NCBI GenBank assembly: GCA_037176705.1
Contig: CM073893.1
Location: 16,120,074-16,184,073 of the forward strand
DNA: 64,000 nucleotides
Source: Molossus alvarezi
Lineage: Eukaryota > Chordata > Mammalia > Chiroptera > Molossidae
Direction: 5' to 3'
Part shown: piece by piece, positions 11,831-22,310 of the stretch
Numbering within the stretch: position 1 is the first letter of the stretch
How the letters are laid out: each line of letters begins with the position of its first letter
Notes under the pieces: generated by a model
What the model saw: the letters and a program-made list of their open reading frames with translations, nothing else
What the model was told of the DNA's origin: nothing
The model's database searches: none
Program-made: the position numbers and the translations under genes

Positions 11831-12870
11831 CTTTTTTCAAGAGAAGAGATGAATTCATTCTATAGGACCTTGTTGCCAAAACAATCCCATAGGGAGGTAC
11901 ACCGTAGGGAGAATAGGAAATTGCCAAGGAGATTGGTCGTCTATTCTCTGAACTGTCTGGGTGGCCATGGCGTCTTCTACTACTTTTAATGCTGCCTTTC
12001 CTTCGTGAGTTAATTGACAAGGACTGGTTGGATTAGAGTCTCCTTTTAATATGTCAAAAAGGGGTTTTAATTCTCCTGTAGTAAAACCCAAGGAAGGCCT
12101 TAACCAATTTATATCTCCCAGTAATTTTTGAAAATCATTTAAGGTTTGTAAGTGATCTGTTCTAAACTGAAACTTTTGAGGTTTTATCTTTTGTCCTTCA
12201 ATTATTTTTCCTAGATAATTATAGGGGGCTGTTTGTTGCAACTTTTCAGGTGCTAAGATTAGTCCATGTTGCAGCAATTGTTCCTGTAGAGAAGCATATC
12301 TCCAACAGAACAGGATCTTCATGTGCGAGCAAAATGTCATCCATATAATGAATAACATAACCTTCCGGAAGGGCAGTTGGCATGCCAGCGATGCCACATC
12401 AACAAATTTTTGACATAATGTGGGACTGTTAGCCATACTCTGAGGTAGGACTTTCCAATGATATCATTGCATAGTTTCTTTAAAATTAGTTGAGGGAACA
12501 CTGAATGCAAATTGCTCTCAATCTTTTGGATATGATGGAATGGTGAGAAAACAATGCTTTAAATCAATTACAATAAGATGACATCCCTTAGGAATAGCTA
12601 CAGGAGAGGGAAGGCCTGGTTGCAAAGCTGCATGGTCTTACTAACTGCTTGTAAATCTTGCAGCAATCTCCATTTTTCAGATTTGTTCTTAATTACAAAA
12701 ATTGGAGTATTCCAGGGACTATTAGAGGATTCTGTGTGTCCTTGCTCCAGCTGTTCCTGCACCAGCTGTTGAGCAGCTTGTATTTTTTTTTGAGGTCAAA
12801 GGCCACTGCTCCACCCACTGTTAACCAGACTATTGGTTCTGCAGTAAGGGAGGCAGGAATAACAGTGACC
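11831..12870 (-). pseudogene. pol: pol: reverse transcriptase
   Basis: The polymerase copies the viral RNA into DNA. The N-terminal fingers region (around 12,640-12,790) has [20 protein letters not shown]. The YMDD catalytic box is at 12,336-12,347, and a 193-residue open block follows (11,855-12,436) with LNDFQKLLGDINWLRPSL, typical of betaretroviruses. The open block is out of frame with YMDD, and stops break the palm upstream. Confidence 0.88.
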
Positions 12871-12874
12871 CTTG

Positions 12875-13280
12875 CTATAAATTTTGTTCATATCCTAAAC
12901 CTCGTCTATCCTGATTATCTTTAGGCTGTATAGGGACTTCCCTGCCTTGACCATGCTTGCCCAGTCCCTCTCCAGGTAGATATCCTTGATCTAACATGTG
13001 TTTAGCTACTTTCCTATTAGGACTATAAATTAATACTCCCATTTCTTGCAGTATATCTTTTCCCCACAGGTTTACTGGGAGGAATGGCAAAACATATAGC
13101 TGAAATTGTTCTGTCTCTCCTTCCTCACTTTGCCAGGTTAAAATCTGCGAGCTTTGTAAGGGAGAGTGTGTTTGTCCTGTTCCTTGCAGGGTGGTCATAG
13201 CCGAGGTTCCTGGCCATGAGTCCGGCCAATGACATGACTTATTACTGATACATTGGCCCCTGTGTCTAAGCATCCTTTAA
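12875..13280 (-). pseudogene. pro: pro: aspartic protease with G-patch-like tail
   Basis: The protease processes Gag-Pro-Pol. The catalytic LDTGA box lies at 13,255-13,266. The following 132-residue open block (12,875-13,273) is in a different frame, so at least one frameshift separates the active site from the body. The C-terminus has GYLPGEGLGKHGQG, a glycine-rich G-patch-like segment found after betaretroviral proteases. It sits between dUTPase and reverse transcriptase, the normal order. Confidence 0.83.
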
Positions 13281-13317
13281 ACTTTATCCCATTGATAGTT
13301 AATGTTCTTTCTGGTTG

Positions 13318-13660
13318 TTAAGAACCAATGGCTTGCACCCAATATGCTGCATCAGTAGAGCCAAATCCATGAGACCCCCTGTTATGAGAGGATAGAGTTT
13401 GTCCTGTAACTTTAAGAGGAACTAACACTAGTTGTGCAATTTCCATCCATGCTGTAATAGTTATAATGTCTCTAGGAACTGTACACATGACTTTTAATTT
13501 CTCCTGTATAATCATTATTGATGACTCCAGGTAACATCTGCAGCCCTCTCATAGTGAGTCCACTTCTTCCTAATAATGGTCCCGGAGGGCAGAGGCCCAT
13601 AAATTCCAGTAGGAATAGCTTGAGGTCCCATTTCAGGTGCTAACACAAAGTAGGAAGAAG
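13318..13660 (-). pseudogene. pro: pro: dUTPase domain
   Basis: dUTPase removes dUTP to limit uracil in viral DNA. A motif-3-like segment [13 protein letters not shown] lies near 13,490-13,530. A motif-5-like SHGFGSTD closes the domain near 13,360-13,380, followed directly by the protease. An [20 protein letters not shown] block near 13,570-13,640 is the N-terminal part. A stop or frame break sits between the blocks. A dUTPase at this position separates betaretroviruses from gamma- and lentivirus-like elements. Confidence 0.83.
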
Positions 13661-15398
13661 CACTGCTGTCCAGTCCTGCACTCCCTGGGGTGGCTCGGTA
13701 GAGGTCCTGTACGCCTCACAGGCAGGGTAGGCTTGCGACATGTACACCGACATTGCCTCGATTGTCTGCGGGACCGAAGCTGCCCCCATCGGGAGTTTCC
13801 CTGCTTATTAAGTAAGAGGATTCCCATTTTTGTCTGTTTTTGACCTACATTCATTAGCCCATGCTTTCCCTTTTGGCATTTTGGACATAGGCCAGGCGTG
13901 CATTGATTGCTACCCTGTGCATGATTATTGACCCCCCCTTTCAAGCGACATTCTCTGCTAAAATGACCTTTCTTTCCACAGTTGTAACATTTTCCTTTTT
14001 TTCTTTTTGCTGTGTTGTATTAGCTCTTGCAGTGTAGTTCCCTGCAAAGCAGCTGCAAGGGTAAGACCCTGAATGTGGGAGGGACCTATGTCCGCACATA
14101 ACCTAATATAATCATCTATATCTCCCTTTTTCTTCCATGGTCAAATAGCCGCTTGTCAGGTCAGATGTGCATTCTCAAAAGCCAGTTGAGTAGTTAGGAT
14201 CTTGCCTGCTTCCTCATCTGTAACTTCTTCCTATGGCCTGTGCTAATCTAGCTACGAAATCAGCATATGGTTCATCTGGCCCTTGTCTAAATTTTGATAG
14301 CTCCTCTGTCTTTCCTGTAGTAGGTAGAGCCCCTCAGGCACATAGTGCTACAGCATTAACAGTCTGATCTGCTTCTCCCGGGAATGCAACTTGAGCATTA
14401 TTAGTAATATATGCCCCTCTCCCACTAACATTTTGTAAGTAGTGGGAATAGTGTCAGCCTGATCACGGCGGGCACCTGACAGGCCTGATCATAGTGCTCA
14501 GCTTTCCAAGTCAGGTGATCCCTCCTATAAGACAGGCTTTCACTCATGTTTTCCAGCCATTAGGGATAAGTGCGTCTCCTCAAATTCCTTCTAGAATTGC
14601 TAGAGTATACGGCACCATGGGTCCATATTGGGCTGCGGCAGTCTTCAGCTCTCTTAGTGTCTTCATATGGAGAGTAGAATATGATCTTTGCACTTGATCA
14701 GGATTATGAGGATCATGTGCTTCTACTACTGGGAATAAGTAAACCCCGAATCCCAGACGTCCTCCCCTCGTTCCTCTGCTCGCACTAGAGCTCGGTGCAG
14801 CGGCGAGGGGCTGTCCCCGGAGTCATATCCTCCCACTTCCTCTTGAGGGGAAATAAGCAGGAGCAGGCTCAGGAGCAGCAGGAGCGGAGGGATAGGCTTC
14901 AGTGGATGAGGCCTTTTTAGGGACTGTACCAGCTGAGTAAGCTGTTCCACAATATCTATAGGGGCTTCCCCAAGCCTCATCATGATAATGAGCTGCAGCA
15001 TTATCTAACTCTTCCTGATCTTCAGGGCTTAATTCCTCTGTATCCCATCCAGAATCCTTCTCTTTATTCTCTGCCTTAAGGGGCTTTTCCACTTCTCTTG
15101 GGGATCATTTACCTGCATGAGTGGGGTCCAATGAATCCCTCACTAAACTCCACAGAGAAAATGTATCTATAGGAACTTTGTCTGGGCCATGAGCAGTATA
15201 CCATTCTCTTAATTTTTCTCCTACCTTTTCCCATGTTTTCAAGTTAACCGTTCCTTCTTCTGGAAACCAAGGACAAACCTGTTCAATAAACTTTAAAAAT
15301 TTAAGTATTTGCTACTCAGATACCTTGGCTCCCCTTGCCTGGAGTATAGACTGAATTAACTGCGCAAAAAGGCGCTGAGATGACCCGGCTTGTCCCAT
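13661..15398 (-). pseudogene. gag: gag of the provirus
   Basis: Gag forms the virion core. The start is the ATG at 15,398, 113 bases inside the primer site, giving MGQ at the N-terminus, a myristoylation-type signal as in class II matrix proteins. Stops interrupt matrix within the first 30 codons and again near 15,110. A proline/alanine-rich linker is open at 14,823-15,092. The capsid major homology region (QG, E and R spacing in RQGPDEPYADFVARL) is at about 14,247-14,287. The first nucleocapsid zinc knuckle (CYNCGKKGHFSREC) lies at 13,941-13,992. The second starts normally near 13,880 but loses its last cysteine to a one-base frame change. Confidence 0.87.
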
Positions 15399-15510
15399 TT
15401 TCGTTTACTCCTGACTATTTATCTATTGCTCCTTTTTTACCTTTCCTTGCTGTGTGCTCTGCATTAGAGGAGTTTCTCGCCTTACCTTTAGTTGCATCTC
15501 GAGTACTCAG

Positions 15511-15528
15511 GTCCCTGTTCAGGCACCA
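15511..15528 (-). other. Primer binding site, Lys3-like
   Basis: The minus strand reads TGGTGCCTGAACAGGGAC three bases after the 5' LTR. It differs from the complement of the tRNA-Lys3 3' end at two places, both C-to-T in a CpG, the expected result of methyl-CpG decay. MMTV-like betaretroviruses use this primer. Confidence 0.85.
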
Positions 15529-15531
15529 CTT

Positions 15532-15956
15532 TGCCGGGAACCAGCCTGGAGAGCAGAGTCCCTGAGTTCGAGCAGTGGGAATGAAGACAACGACACGGAT
15601 GTGGGATCAGGAGGACTGTCCTCAGTGGGATCAGCCTTGATATGCTTTATTACATGCCTTTTATACCTTACAGCAAAAGTTTAATGTAAGAAAATAAGAT
15701 CTTCTTGATATAATGCCCAGGGCTCCAACAATGCTGTGTAGAATTAGTTTGCCTTTCAGATGACAAGAGCACCCAGGAACACCCAGTCTGTTATCTCAGG
15801 TATTTCAAGGTACATTGGGTCACACTTAGCCCTGAGCTGCACAAACACAATGCAAGCCTAATTCCTAATTCTTTGAGATTGTAGGGGAGGTTGAGTCTCT
15901 GACTCAAGACCTCTAGGCTCTGTAGACTCTGTCAGACACATAGCCGGCTCCCAACA
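15532..15956 (-). repeat. Proviral 5' LTR
   Basis: 425-bp partner of the LTR at 2,234. The TATA-type box is at 15,659-15,665 and the AATAAA signal at 15,646-15,651 (minus strand). It starts TGTTGGGAGC and ends CCGGCA. CAGTGG follows at 15,957-15,962. Confidence 0.92.
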
Positions 15957-17494
15957 CAGTGGGGCCCAGGCAGCCTGTGGGCCAGGGGAGTCCCCGGACT
16001 CTTCAGAGGCTGCCTCCCTTTCAGGTGGTGTGGCTCCCCTATGGGGACTCTTCACAGCCCCTGAAGAAGCCTTTACCTCCCATGGTACCTTGTGGTTTCC
16101 TTCCAGTGCTCATCACAACTCGCTGTTGTTATCTCCCCACTGGGGCAGGGACTATGTCCCCGTGTGGCTGGAACGTGGTGCAGGGCTTGGCATTGAGTAG
16201 GTTCTCTGCGTTTGTAAGGCCTGGGAGGCGGGCTGGTGGACAGGCCTGAAAAGGCCCCTGTCCACTGGCTCTGGCAGGATTCCTGCCTCTTCACTAGAGG
16301 TAATAACCATGGTCATTAAGGAAATCACATGGGTCCAAAGTGCTCTGCAAATGTAAAACATTATAAAGGTCTGCTTCATTTCCAGTTGCGCCATTCCACT
16401 ACTGTAAGTGCCCCTCCTTTCCCAACCCCTTACCTGGAAGGGAGGAGGCGAGAGGTTGGGGAGGGCCCACTATCTCCCAGAGCCCAGGACCATACAGGGA
16501 ATCACAGTGCAATGGGGGAACCCTTGAAGATCCCCCAATCCAGGGCTTCCGACACGTCTGTCTGTTTTAACCAACTGAGCAGTTTGTAGCCACAGGCCTG
16601 GTCCTTACCCAGAAGTTGGGATTTAATTGATCTGCGAGGAGCGGGGAGCACAGATAGGAAACAGCTTTCTGGGTGATTCTCAGGTGCCCCTAAGGTTGAG
16701 GATCCTGATGGACCACACCCCAGGTTTACGGACCAGTAAGCAGCAACCAGGAGGGTAGCACTGTGCACAGAGACGGAGCCTGGCCACAGATCCCACAGGA
16801 CTGAGTCTCACAGAGGCCAGTCTCTTGTCTTTAGGGTGAAGGAGAGTCTCACCAGGTAAGAATGGGTCCACGCCGCACCCCGTCGAGGTCCAAGAGCAGT
16901 TTGTGGGCCCACAGCGGTGGGGCAGGAACTAGTGCAGCCTCCCATCAGGGCGGAGCGCTGACGGGGGCTGGAGGACTTCCCTGGACGCAGAGCTTTCCTG
17001 GGCCTGGCCTCTGGCCCACGTCTCTGGGCCCAGCTGTTGCAGCTGCAGCGGTTCCACTGCTTTGGGCAGGGCACGCGCCAGGGAAGTGCTGGGAGCTTCC
17101 ACACCGGGCAGGGCAAACAGGCGGGGAACCTGGTCAGGGGATGCATGCAGGCCAGACAGATACTGAGATGCAGGAGAAACCCCGAGCTCTTGACAAAGGG
17201 TGATTTCATTGACATGTAAGAGGACACAGGAGGCTTGTTTTGCTCCAGATGGAATACAGCTCACAGATGGATAAGGGGGTGAGAAATCCTTTGTAGCCAA
17301 AAAAAGGGCCACATACTTAAACTTGACAAACTCAGGGGAAGCCTGTGTGGTGTGCCTTACAAATTAAGAGACCTAAAGTAACCTTATAGGATGGTCTGAA
17401 GTGAAAACTTCCTAACTAAAAGCTAGTCATGGTGAGTAGTCATGTCCTAGATCAGTATCTTCCTTGAGAAAAGTCAGTCTTGATCTTAACTGAA
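15957..17494. other. Target duplication copy and non-coding flank
   Basis: The first six bases are the right CAGTGG duplication. The rest is moderately GC-rich, with overlapping short frames on both strands and no recognised domain, repeat or splice pattern. Confidence 0.5.
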
Positions 17495-17501
17495 TCTATT
17501 C

Positions 17502-17758
17502 TTTTTTTTTTTTATCCTCACCTGAGGACATTTTTCCATTTTTTGTTCAGATAGAGTGGGAGGGAGAGAGAGGAAGAGAGAGAGAGAGAGAGAGAAACAT
17601 CGATGTGAAAGGGACACATCGACTGGCTGCCACCTGCACGACCCAACCAGGGCCAGGGACAAACTGCAACCGAGGTACGTGCCCTTAGCGGGAACTGAAC
17701 CCGGGACTCTCTGGACTGCAGGCCGAAGCTCTAACCGCTGAGCCAAACAGGCCAGGGC
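17502..17758 (-). mobile_element. VES SINE, full length
   Basis: The tail is at the left (poly-T, then ATCCTCACC) and the tRNA-like head at the right (GCCAGGGC on plus), with a GA-rich middle. A short TCTATT repeat flanks it (17,495-17,500 and 17,759-17,764). Confidence 0.92.
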
Positions 17759-17764
17759 TCTATT

Positions 17765-18415
17765 GTCTTTTTGTAGCTAACATAACACACCTTTGGAATG
17801 ACAGAGGAATCCCCCTTTTTCCAGAAGCCTCAGGGCACAATCTCCCACCAGAGCAGGAGACCACAGAGCTCACTGTTATCTGGTTCTCCACATACCATCT
17901 CTACGTGCTGTAGAAATTCATTGTTAACTGCCCCATATCCACCAACGCGAAGGAAGTGTGTCTGTCCGTTCTACTGTTTATCCATCTCAGATTGCTTTGT
18001 CCGCCTCCCTTATCTGCCACCAGTGGATTTTATGTAACCCCCTTACATCTTTATCTTCTCTTTTGATTCTGATGTATAAAATAAGTGGAAAAACTGCTAT
18101 TTTCCAGAGCATTTTCTCAGTCCATTGAGATTCTGCTTCCCGGCAATTGTTATCAGTTGGGCTAAAAAAGAAAGAAAAAAAAACACGTAATAATTCTCTA
18201 TAGGCTTGGACGTTTCTTACGTGGGCGCCTTTGATGCACAAGGATAGTCCTGCACCACTGCAGACCACACAGGGTTCTAACAGGCGCCCACTAATTAGAG
18301 GCCCTGAGGTGCACAGGAAGAACAGGCCACTTCTATTTTTTGAAACACTTACTATATAAACATTGATAAAGTCCAAAACAGATAAACAAACTCGTGCATT
18401 TTACAAGTTTACATT
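17765..18415. other. Non-coding stretch, nothing recognised
   Basis: A 129-codon minus-strand open frame (17,987-18,376) has no recognisable domain and no codon or splice support. I do not call a gene. Confidence 0.5.
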
Positions 18416-18428
18416 TAACAAACAAATT

Positions 18429-18675
18429 TTTTCTTTTTAATCCTCACCCGAGGACATTTTTCCATTTTTTGTTCAGATAGAGAGGGAGGGAGAGAGAGGA
18501 AGAGAGAGAGAGAGAAACATCGATGTGAAGGGACACATCGAGTGGCTGCCACCTGCACGACCAACCAGGGCCGGGGACAAACTGCAATCAAGGTACGTGC
18601 CCTTAGCGGGAACCGAACCCGGGTTTCTCTGTACCGCAGGCCAACGCTCCAACCGCTGAGCCAAACTGGTCAGGG
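18429..18675 (-). mobile_element. VES SINE, full length
   Basis: Flanked by the 13-bp duplication TAACAAACAAATT (18,416-18,428 and 18,676-18,688). Same family as the copy at 17,502, in the same orientation. Confidence 0.93.
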
Positions 18676-18864
18676 TAACAAACAAATTCTTTTAACACAC
18701 ACTCAAGTGCATAATGTAAGATCTTTGTAATGTTTACAAGATATTCAGAAGATTTGTAGAAGTATGAAGCTGTAACATACTACATACGGGTGGTGAGTCT
18801 GACGGGCCGCGGTGTAAAGTATATAGTGAACATCTTTCTGTTTCATAGGTGTAGCTTTATGACT

Positions 18865-20170
18865 GGGTGTCTTCGTCAGCTGGGGCCACTGTAACAAAAC
18901 AATATTGACTGAGTGACTTAAACAACAGACATTTATTTCTCAAAGTTCTGGAAGCTTGAAGTCCAAGCTCATGATGTGGGCTGATTTGGTTCCTGGCGAG
19001 AGCTCTCCTCCTGCCTGCAGAAGCTGCCATTTGCTAACTCCCCACATGGTGGAGAGCGACCTCTCTAGTGTCTCTTCTTATGTTAACAGCAAAATGACAC
19101 CAGAATGCTACCAGTTACTGGACTTCGATTCAGCAACCTTCGTACTTGAATTCTGGCTAAGAAGAATTCAGAGTCAAGATTGAAATACAAGCAAAACTTT
19201 ATTTAGAAAGTCACAGAGGTAGAAGTGAGGCATGGAGGAAGTGAGACAGCTGGGCTGTGTGGGCTCAGGAAACAAGTTACAGAGGCTCTTGGAGCTTAAA
19301 AGAAGGAAAGGCAAAGTGACATACCTAAAGGAAGAAGGCACGATGCGGGGGCGGGGGGCAGAGAGGGGAGAGCAAGACAGGTTCTTGTCTCAGGGGTTTT
19401 TAAAGGTGGGGATTTCAGGGAGGTCTCAGGGGAGGATCTCAATAGAATATTCATCAGCTTCCCAGGTATGTCCTCAGGGTTGTAGTCTCCATTGACTGGT
19501 TGGCACTAAGAGAGAAGATCATTAGTCATTGCATCTGGTCCTGATGGCAGTCATTGGGTTTTGCTGTTTTTTGGGGCCTAGAGCAGAAACACAGCTGAGA
19601 CCTAGATGTCATCTCTAGTTTGACTGAAACTCTGTCTCTGTTGTCAACAGACTGCAGGCTTTGTTCCTAAGATTATCTGATGCTGGCCAGAACCTCATTG
19701 TCTTGAGGGCTTAATACTTAAGGGAGTGGTTGTGCAAGGGCTTGTATGGGAGTCATGTGGGACTGTTCTCCGGCCCTGGTTCCTCTGCTAGGGGAGGTCA
19801 ACCACTGATGAGCAACATGCTAGGGGAGGAAAGGTCAGGGGAGAGTCTGAAGCACATGACCAGCAATATGTATGGCCAGCAATATGTTCGGGGAGGAAAG
19901 GTCACCCTGGAGGTGAGGTCCTTGTTTTCCCAGTTTTGTCCGTTGCTAGGTATCTGGGGCTTTCTGCCTGGTGACATTCCATGCCTGTGCTATGGTGCCT
20001 GCTCTGTTTGTGACTGACTGCCTACTACATAAGGACAATGATCCCATTCATGAGAGCTCACCCTCACAGCCTAATCGCCTTTCAAAGGCCCCAGCACTAC
20101 ATATCATCACACTGGGGCTTAGGGCTTCAACATATGAATTTTTGGGGAACACAAGTCAGTCCATAGCACT
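18865..20170 (-). repeat. MLT1-type MaLR LTR, split by an insertion
   Basis: The left part (18,865-19,080) and right part (20,030-20,170) match the antisense MLT1 pattern: TTAAACAACAGACATTTATT and GTTCTGGAAGCTTGAAGTCC on the left, CTTCAACATATGAATTTTTG on the right. The consensus word TTCTTATAAGGA is cut exactly between TTCTTA and TAAGGA by the segment 19,081-20,029. Confidence 0.7.
19081..20029 (-). mobile_element. Possible solo LTR inserted in MLT1
   Basis: The 949-bp segment begins TG and ends CA and cleanly interrupts the MLT1. On the minus strand an AAATAAAG signal lies about 120 bp from its 3' end, as expected for an LTR. No target duplication is visible, and I do not recognise the family, so this is a structural guess. 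Confidence 0.4.
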
Positions 20171-20664
20171 GGGTGTGTCACAGCATTTGGGAATCCTACA
20201 AACTGTCTTTATTGTGAGACCCTTTGTGAATGTGAACTTGAGTCAAAGTGCCCCGTCTCTTCCCCTCTCCAGAGACCGTTCTCAGCTTGCTTACACTCTT
20301 CAAGGATAGAGGACAGAAAGTAGGGAAGGAGAGAGGGAGCTGGGGGTTTGAAGGAGTAAGGGACACTGTTGAGTACATAAATCCTGATACTTCTATACCA
20401 CAGAATACTATGTAATCATTAAAAGTGAAGTTGAGGAGAAATATTCAATGATCTGAGAAAAGGTACAGTCCACAGAATATTGTTAAGTGACAAAACTGGG
20501 CTACTGAGCTGGGCACACACGGTGGGCCTGTTGCTGTAGAAGGCACGCACGAGCCGGAGCATGGAAATGGAGGCAGACAGTGTATGTACTCATTGTGAGC
20601 TTCACCTGGGATTTTTAGTTTCTTTGTTGTACTTTTCTAAAATTTGTAGAGCTTCCATGATGAA
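20171..20664. other. Non-coding stretch, nothing recognised
   Basis: No open frame of note and no repeat that I can name with confidence. Confidence 0.5.
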
Positions 20665-20675
20665 TATGTATTATT

Positions 20676-20871
20676 AGTATTATTTTAAATGTGTTTTTAT
20701 TGATTTTTTAGATAGAGAGGAAGGGGCAGAGAGAGAGAGAAAAACACTGATGAGAGAGAAACATCAATTGGCTGCCTCCTGCACGCCCCCAACAGGGGAC
20801 CGAGCCTGCAACCTAGGCTTGTGGTGCATGGGACGATGCTCAATCCACTGAGCCTCACCAGCCAGCATGAT
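20676..20871 (-). mobile_element. Older VES-type SINE
   Basis: The head reads GGCTGGTGAGGCTCAGTGGA on the minus strand and the body ends in a TATTGATTTTTTAGA-type A-tail complement. The duplication TATGTATTATT flanks it (20,665-20,675 and 20,872-20,882). The head and body differ from the other VES copies here, so it is a separate subfamily. Confidence 0.88.
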
Positions 20872-21368
20872 TATGTATTATTTTTGCAATCAGATATAAA
20901 TATATGTTGTTTTAACATGAAAGAAAGGAAGAAAGGACAATTTTCCAAATGGACCAGAAGCTAATGCTTTTTAAATTAGTAGCTCAATTTGGGATATCTT
21001 TTTTTTTTTTTTTCCAAATCTTTATTGTTGGATGTAAAATGTATTACAGATGTTCCACATTTTCCCCCCATTGACCCCCTCCTCCCCCCTCCCGCCCCCC
21101 TCCCACCTTTTCCCACATTATTGTCTGTGTCCATTGGTTATGTATATAAGTTCTTTGGTTTATTTCTTCCCACCCTCCCAACCCCTTTCCCTTTGAGGTT
21201 TGTCAGTCTAGCAATGAATTTGTGCTTCTTAATCCCTTCACCTTTTTCACCCATTCCCCCAATCCCCTTCCCAACTGGCAACCACCAAAATGTTCTCTGT
21301 ATCTATGAGAATGTTTCTGTTCTTCCTGTTCATTTTGTTTGTAGATTCCATTGTTGATAGATATGCAT

Positions 21369-22310
21369 TCATTGCCATTTTGTTTGTTCATACATTTTAT
21401 CTTTTTCTTCAAAAAGACCCTTCATCATTTCATATAATAATGGTTTGGTGGTGATGAACTCCTTTAACTTTTTCTTGTCTGGGAAAGTTTTTGTATGTCC
21501 ATCGATTCTAAATGACAGCTTTGCAGGATAGAGTAATTTTGGTTGTAGGTTCTTGGTTTTCATCACTCTAAATATTTCTTGCCACTCCCTTCTGGCCTGC
21601 AAAGTTTCTTTTGAGAAATCAGCTGACAGCCTAATGGGTACTCCCTTGTAGGTAACTATCTGCCTTTCTCTTGCTGCTTTTAATATTCTCTCTTTGTCTT
21701 GAACCTTTTGCATTTTGATGATGATGTGTCTTGGTGTGTGCCTCTTGGGGTTCATCTTGTTTGGGACTCTCTGTGCTTCCTGGACTTGTATGTCTGTTTC
21801 CTTCAGCAAGTTAGGAAAGTTTTCTGCCATTATTGTTTCAAACAGGTTTTCGATTTCTTGTTCTCTCTCTTCTCCTTCGGGCACCCCCAAGATGCGAATG
21901 TTGGCACGCTTGAAGTTATCCCAGAGGCTCCTTACTCTATCCTCATTTTTTTGGATTCTTTTTTCTTTTTGCTCTTCTGATTGGGGATTTTTTGCTTCCT
22001 TATATTCCAAATTGATGGTTTGCTCCTTGGATCTACATACTCTATTATTGAAGCTGTGTAAATTATTCTTTATTTCAGTTAATGCCTCCTTTAATTCTAA
22101 CTGTGTATCCATGATTTCTAACTGGTACTTTTTTATGCTCTTGATGCCCTCCCTAAGTTCACTGAGGTTCTCACTAAGTTCATCAAGCATCCTTATAAGC
22201 AGTATTTTGAACTCAGTGTCTGTTAGGTTACTTATCTCCCTTTCACTTAGTTCTTTTCTTGGGGTTTTGTTCTGTTCTTTCATTTGGGACCTGTTTCTTT
22301 GTATCCTCAT
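21369..22310 (-). CDS. HAL1 ORF1 protein, intact
   Basis: 313 codons, uninterrupted. This is an L1 ORF1-type RNA-binding protein, expected to trimerise on its own RNA in cytoplasmic particles. An acidic/basic N-terminus is followed by a long coiled coil (about residues 30-130). The RRM-like domain starts near residue 140 with RILGVPEGEEREQE. The C-terminal domain has RHIIIKMQKVQDKERILKAA (20 residues) and ETLQARREWQEI. It differs from the copy at 57,407 at only five residues that I can see. The ATG was chosen because both copies begin there and the upstream sequence is GC-rich 5' UTR. It is a transposon protein, not a host gene. Confidence 0.92.
   Translation of the reverse strand: MRIQRNRSQMKEQNKTPRKELSEREISNLTDTEFKILLIRMLDELSENLSELREGIKSIKKYQLEIMDTQLELKEALTEIKNNLHSFNNRVCRSKEQTINLEYKEAKNPQSEEQKEKRIQKNEDRVRSLWDNFKRANIRILGVPEGEEREQEIENLFETIMAENFPNLLKETDIQVQEAQRVPNKMNPKRHTPRHIIIKMQKVQDKERILKAARERQIVTYKGVPIRLSADFSKETLQARREWQEIFRVMKTKNLQPKLLYPAKLSFRIDGHTKTFPDKKKLKEFITTKPLLYEMMKGLFEEKDKMYEQTKWQ

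Larger units (their letters stand above)
2234..15956 (-). mobile_element. Betaretrovirus-like (class II) endogenous provirus
   Basis: This is a full proviral layout on the minus strand: 5' LTR (15,532-15,956), primer binding site, gag, dUTPase/protease, reverse transcriptase, RNase H, integrase, env remnant, polypurine tract and 3' LTR (2,234-2,634). CAGTGG flanks both ends. A 6.7-kb L1 (3,931-10,661) interrupts the integrase region; without it the provirus is about 7 kb. Class II assignment rests on a dUTPase fused to the protease region, a G-patch-like tail after the protease, a YMDD polymerase motif, a Lys3-type primer site and the 6-bp duplication. Every gene carries stops or frameshifts. 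By eye the LTRs differ at roughly 29 of about 395 aligned bases plus several indels, so the insertion is old and not functional. Confidence 0.93.

Noticed and set aside
13661..15398. Provirus genes as a functional or co-opted capsid
   Set aside because: Matrix, capsid and nucleocapsid parts carry stops and frame changes, and no long gag frame is kept open.
17640..17758. tRNA genes at VES heads
   Set aside because: A/B-box-like words are present, but the sequences are SINE heads with bodies, A-tails and duplications, and do not form an intact tRNA.
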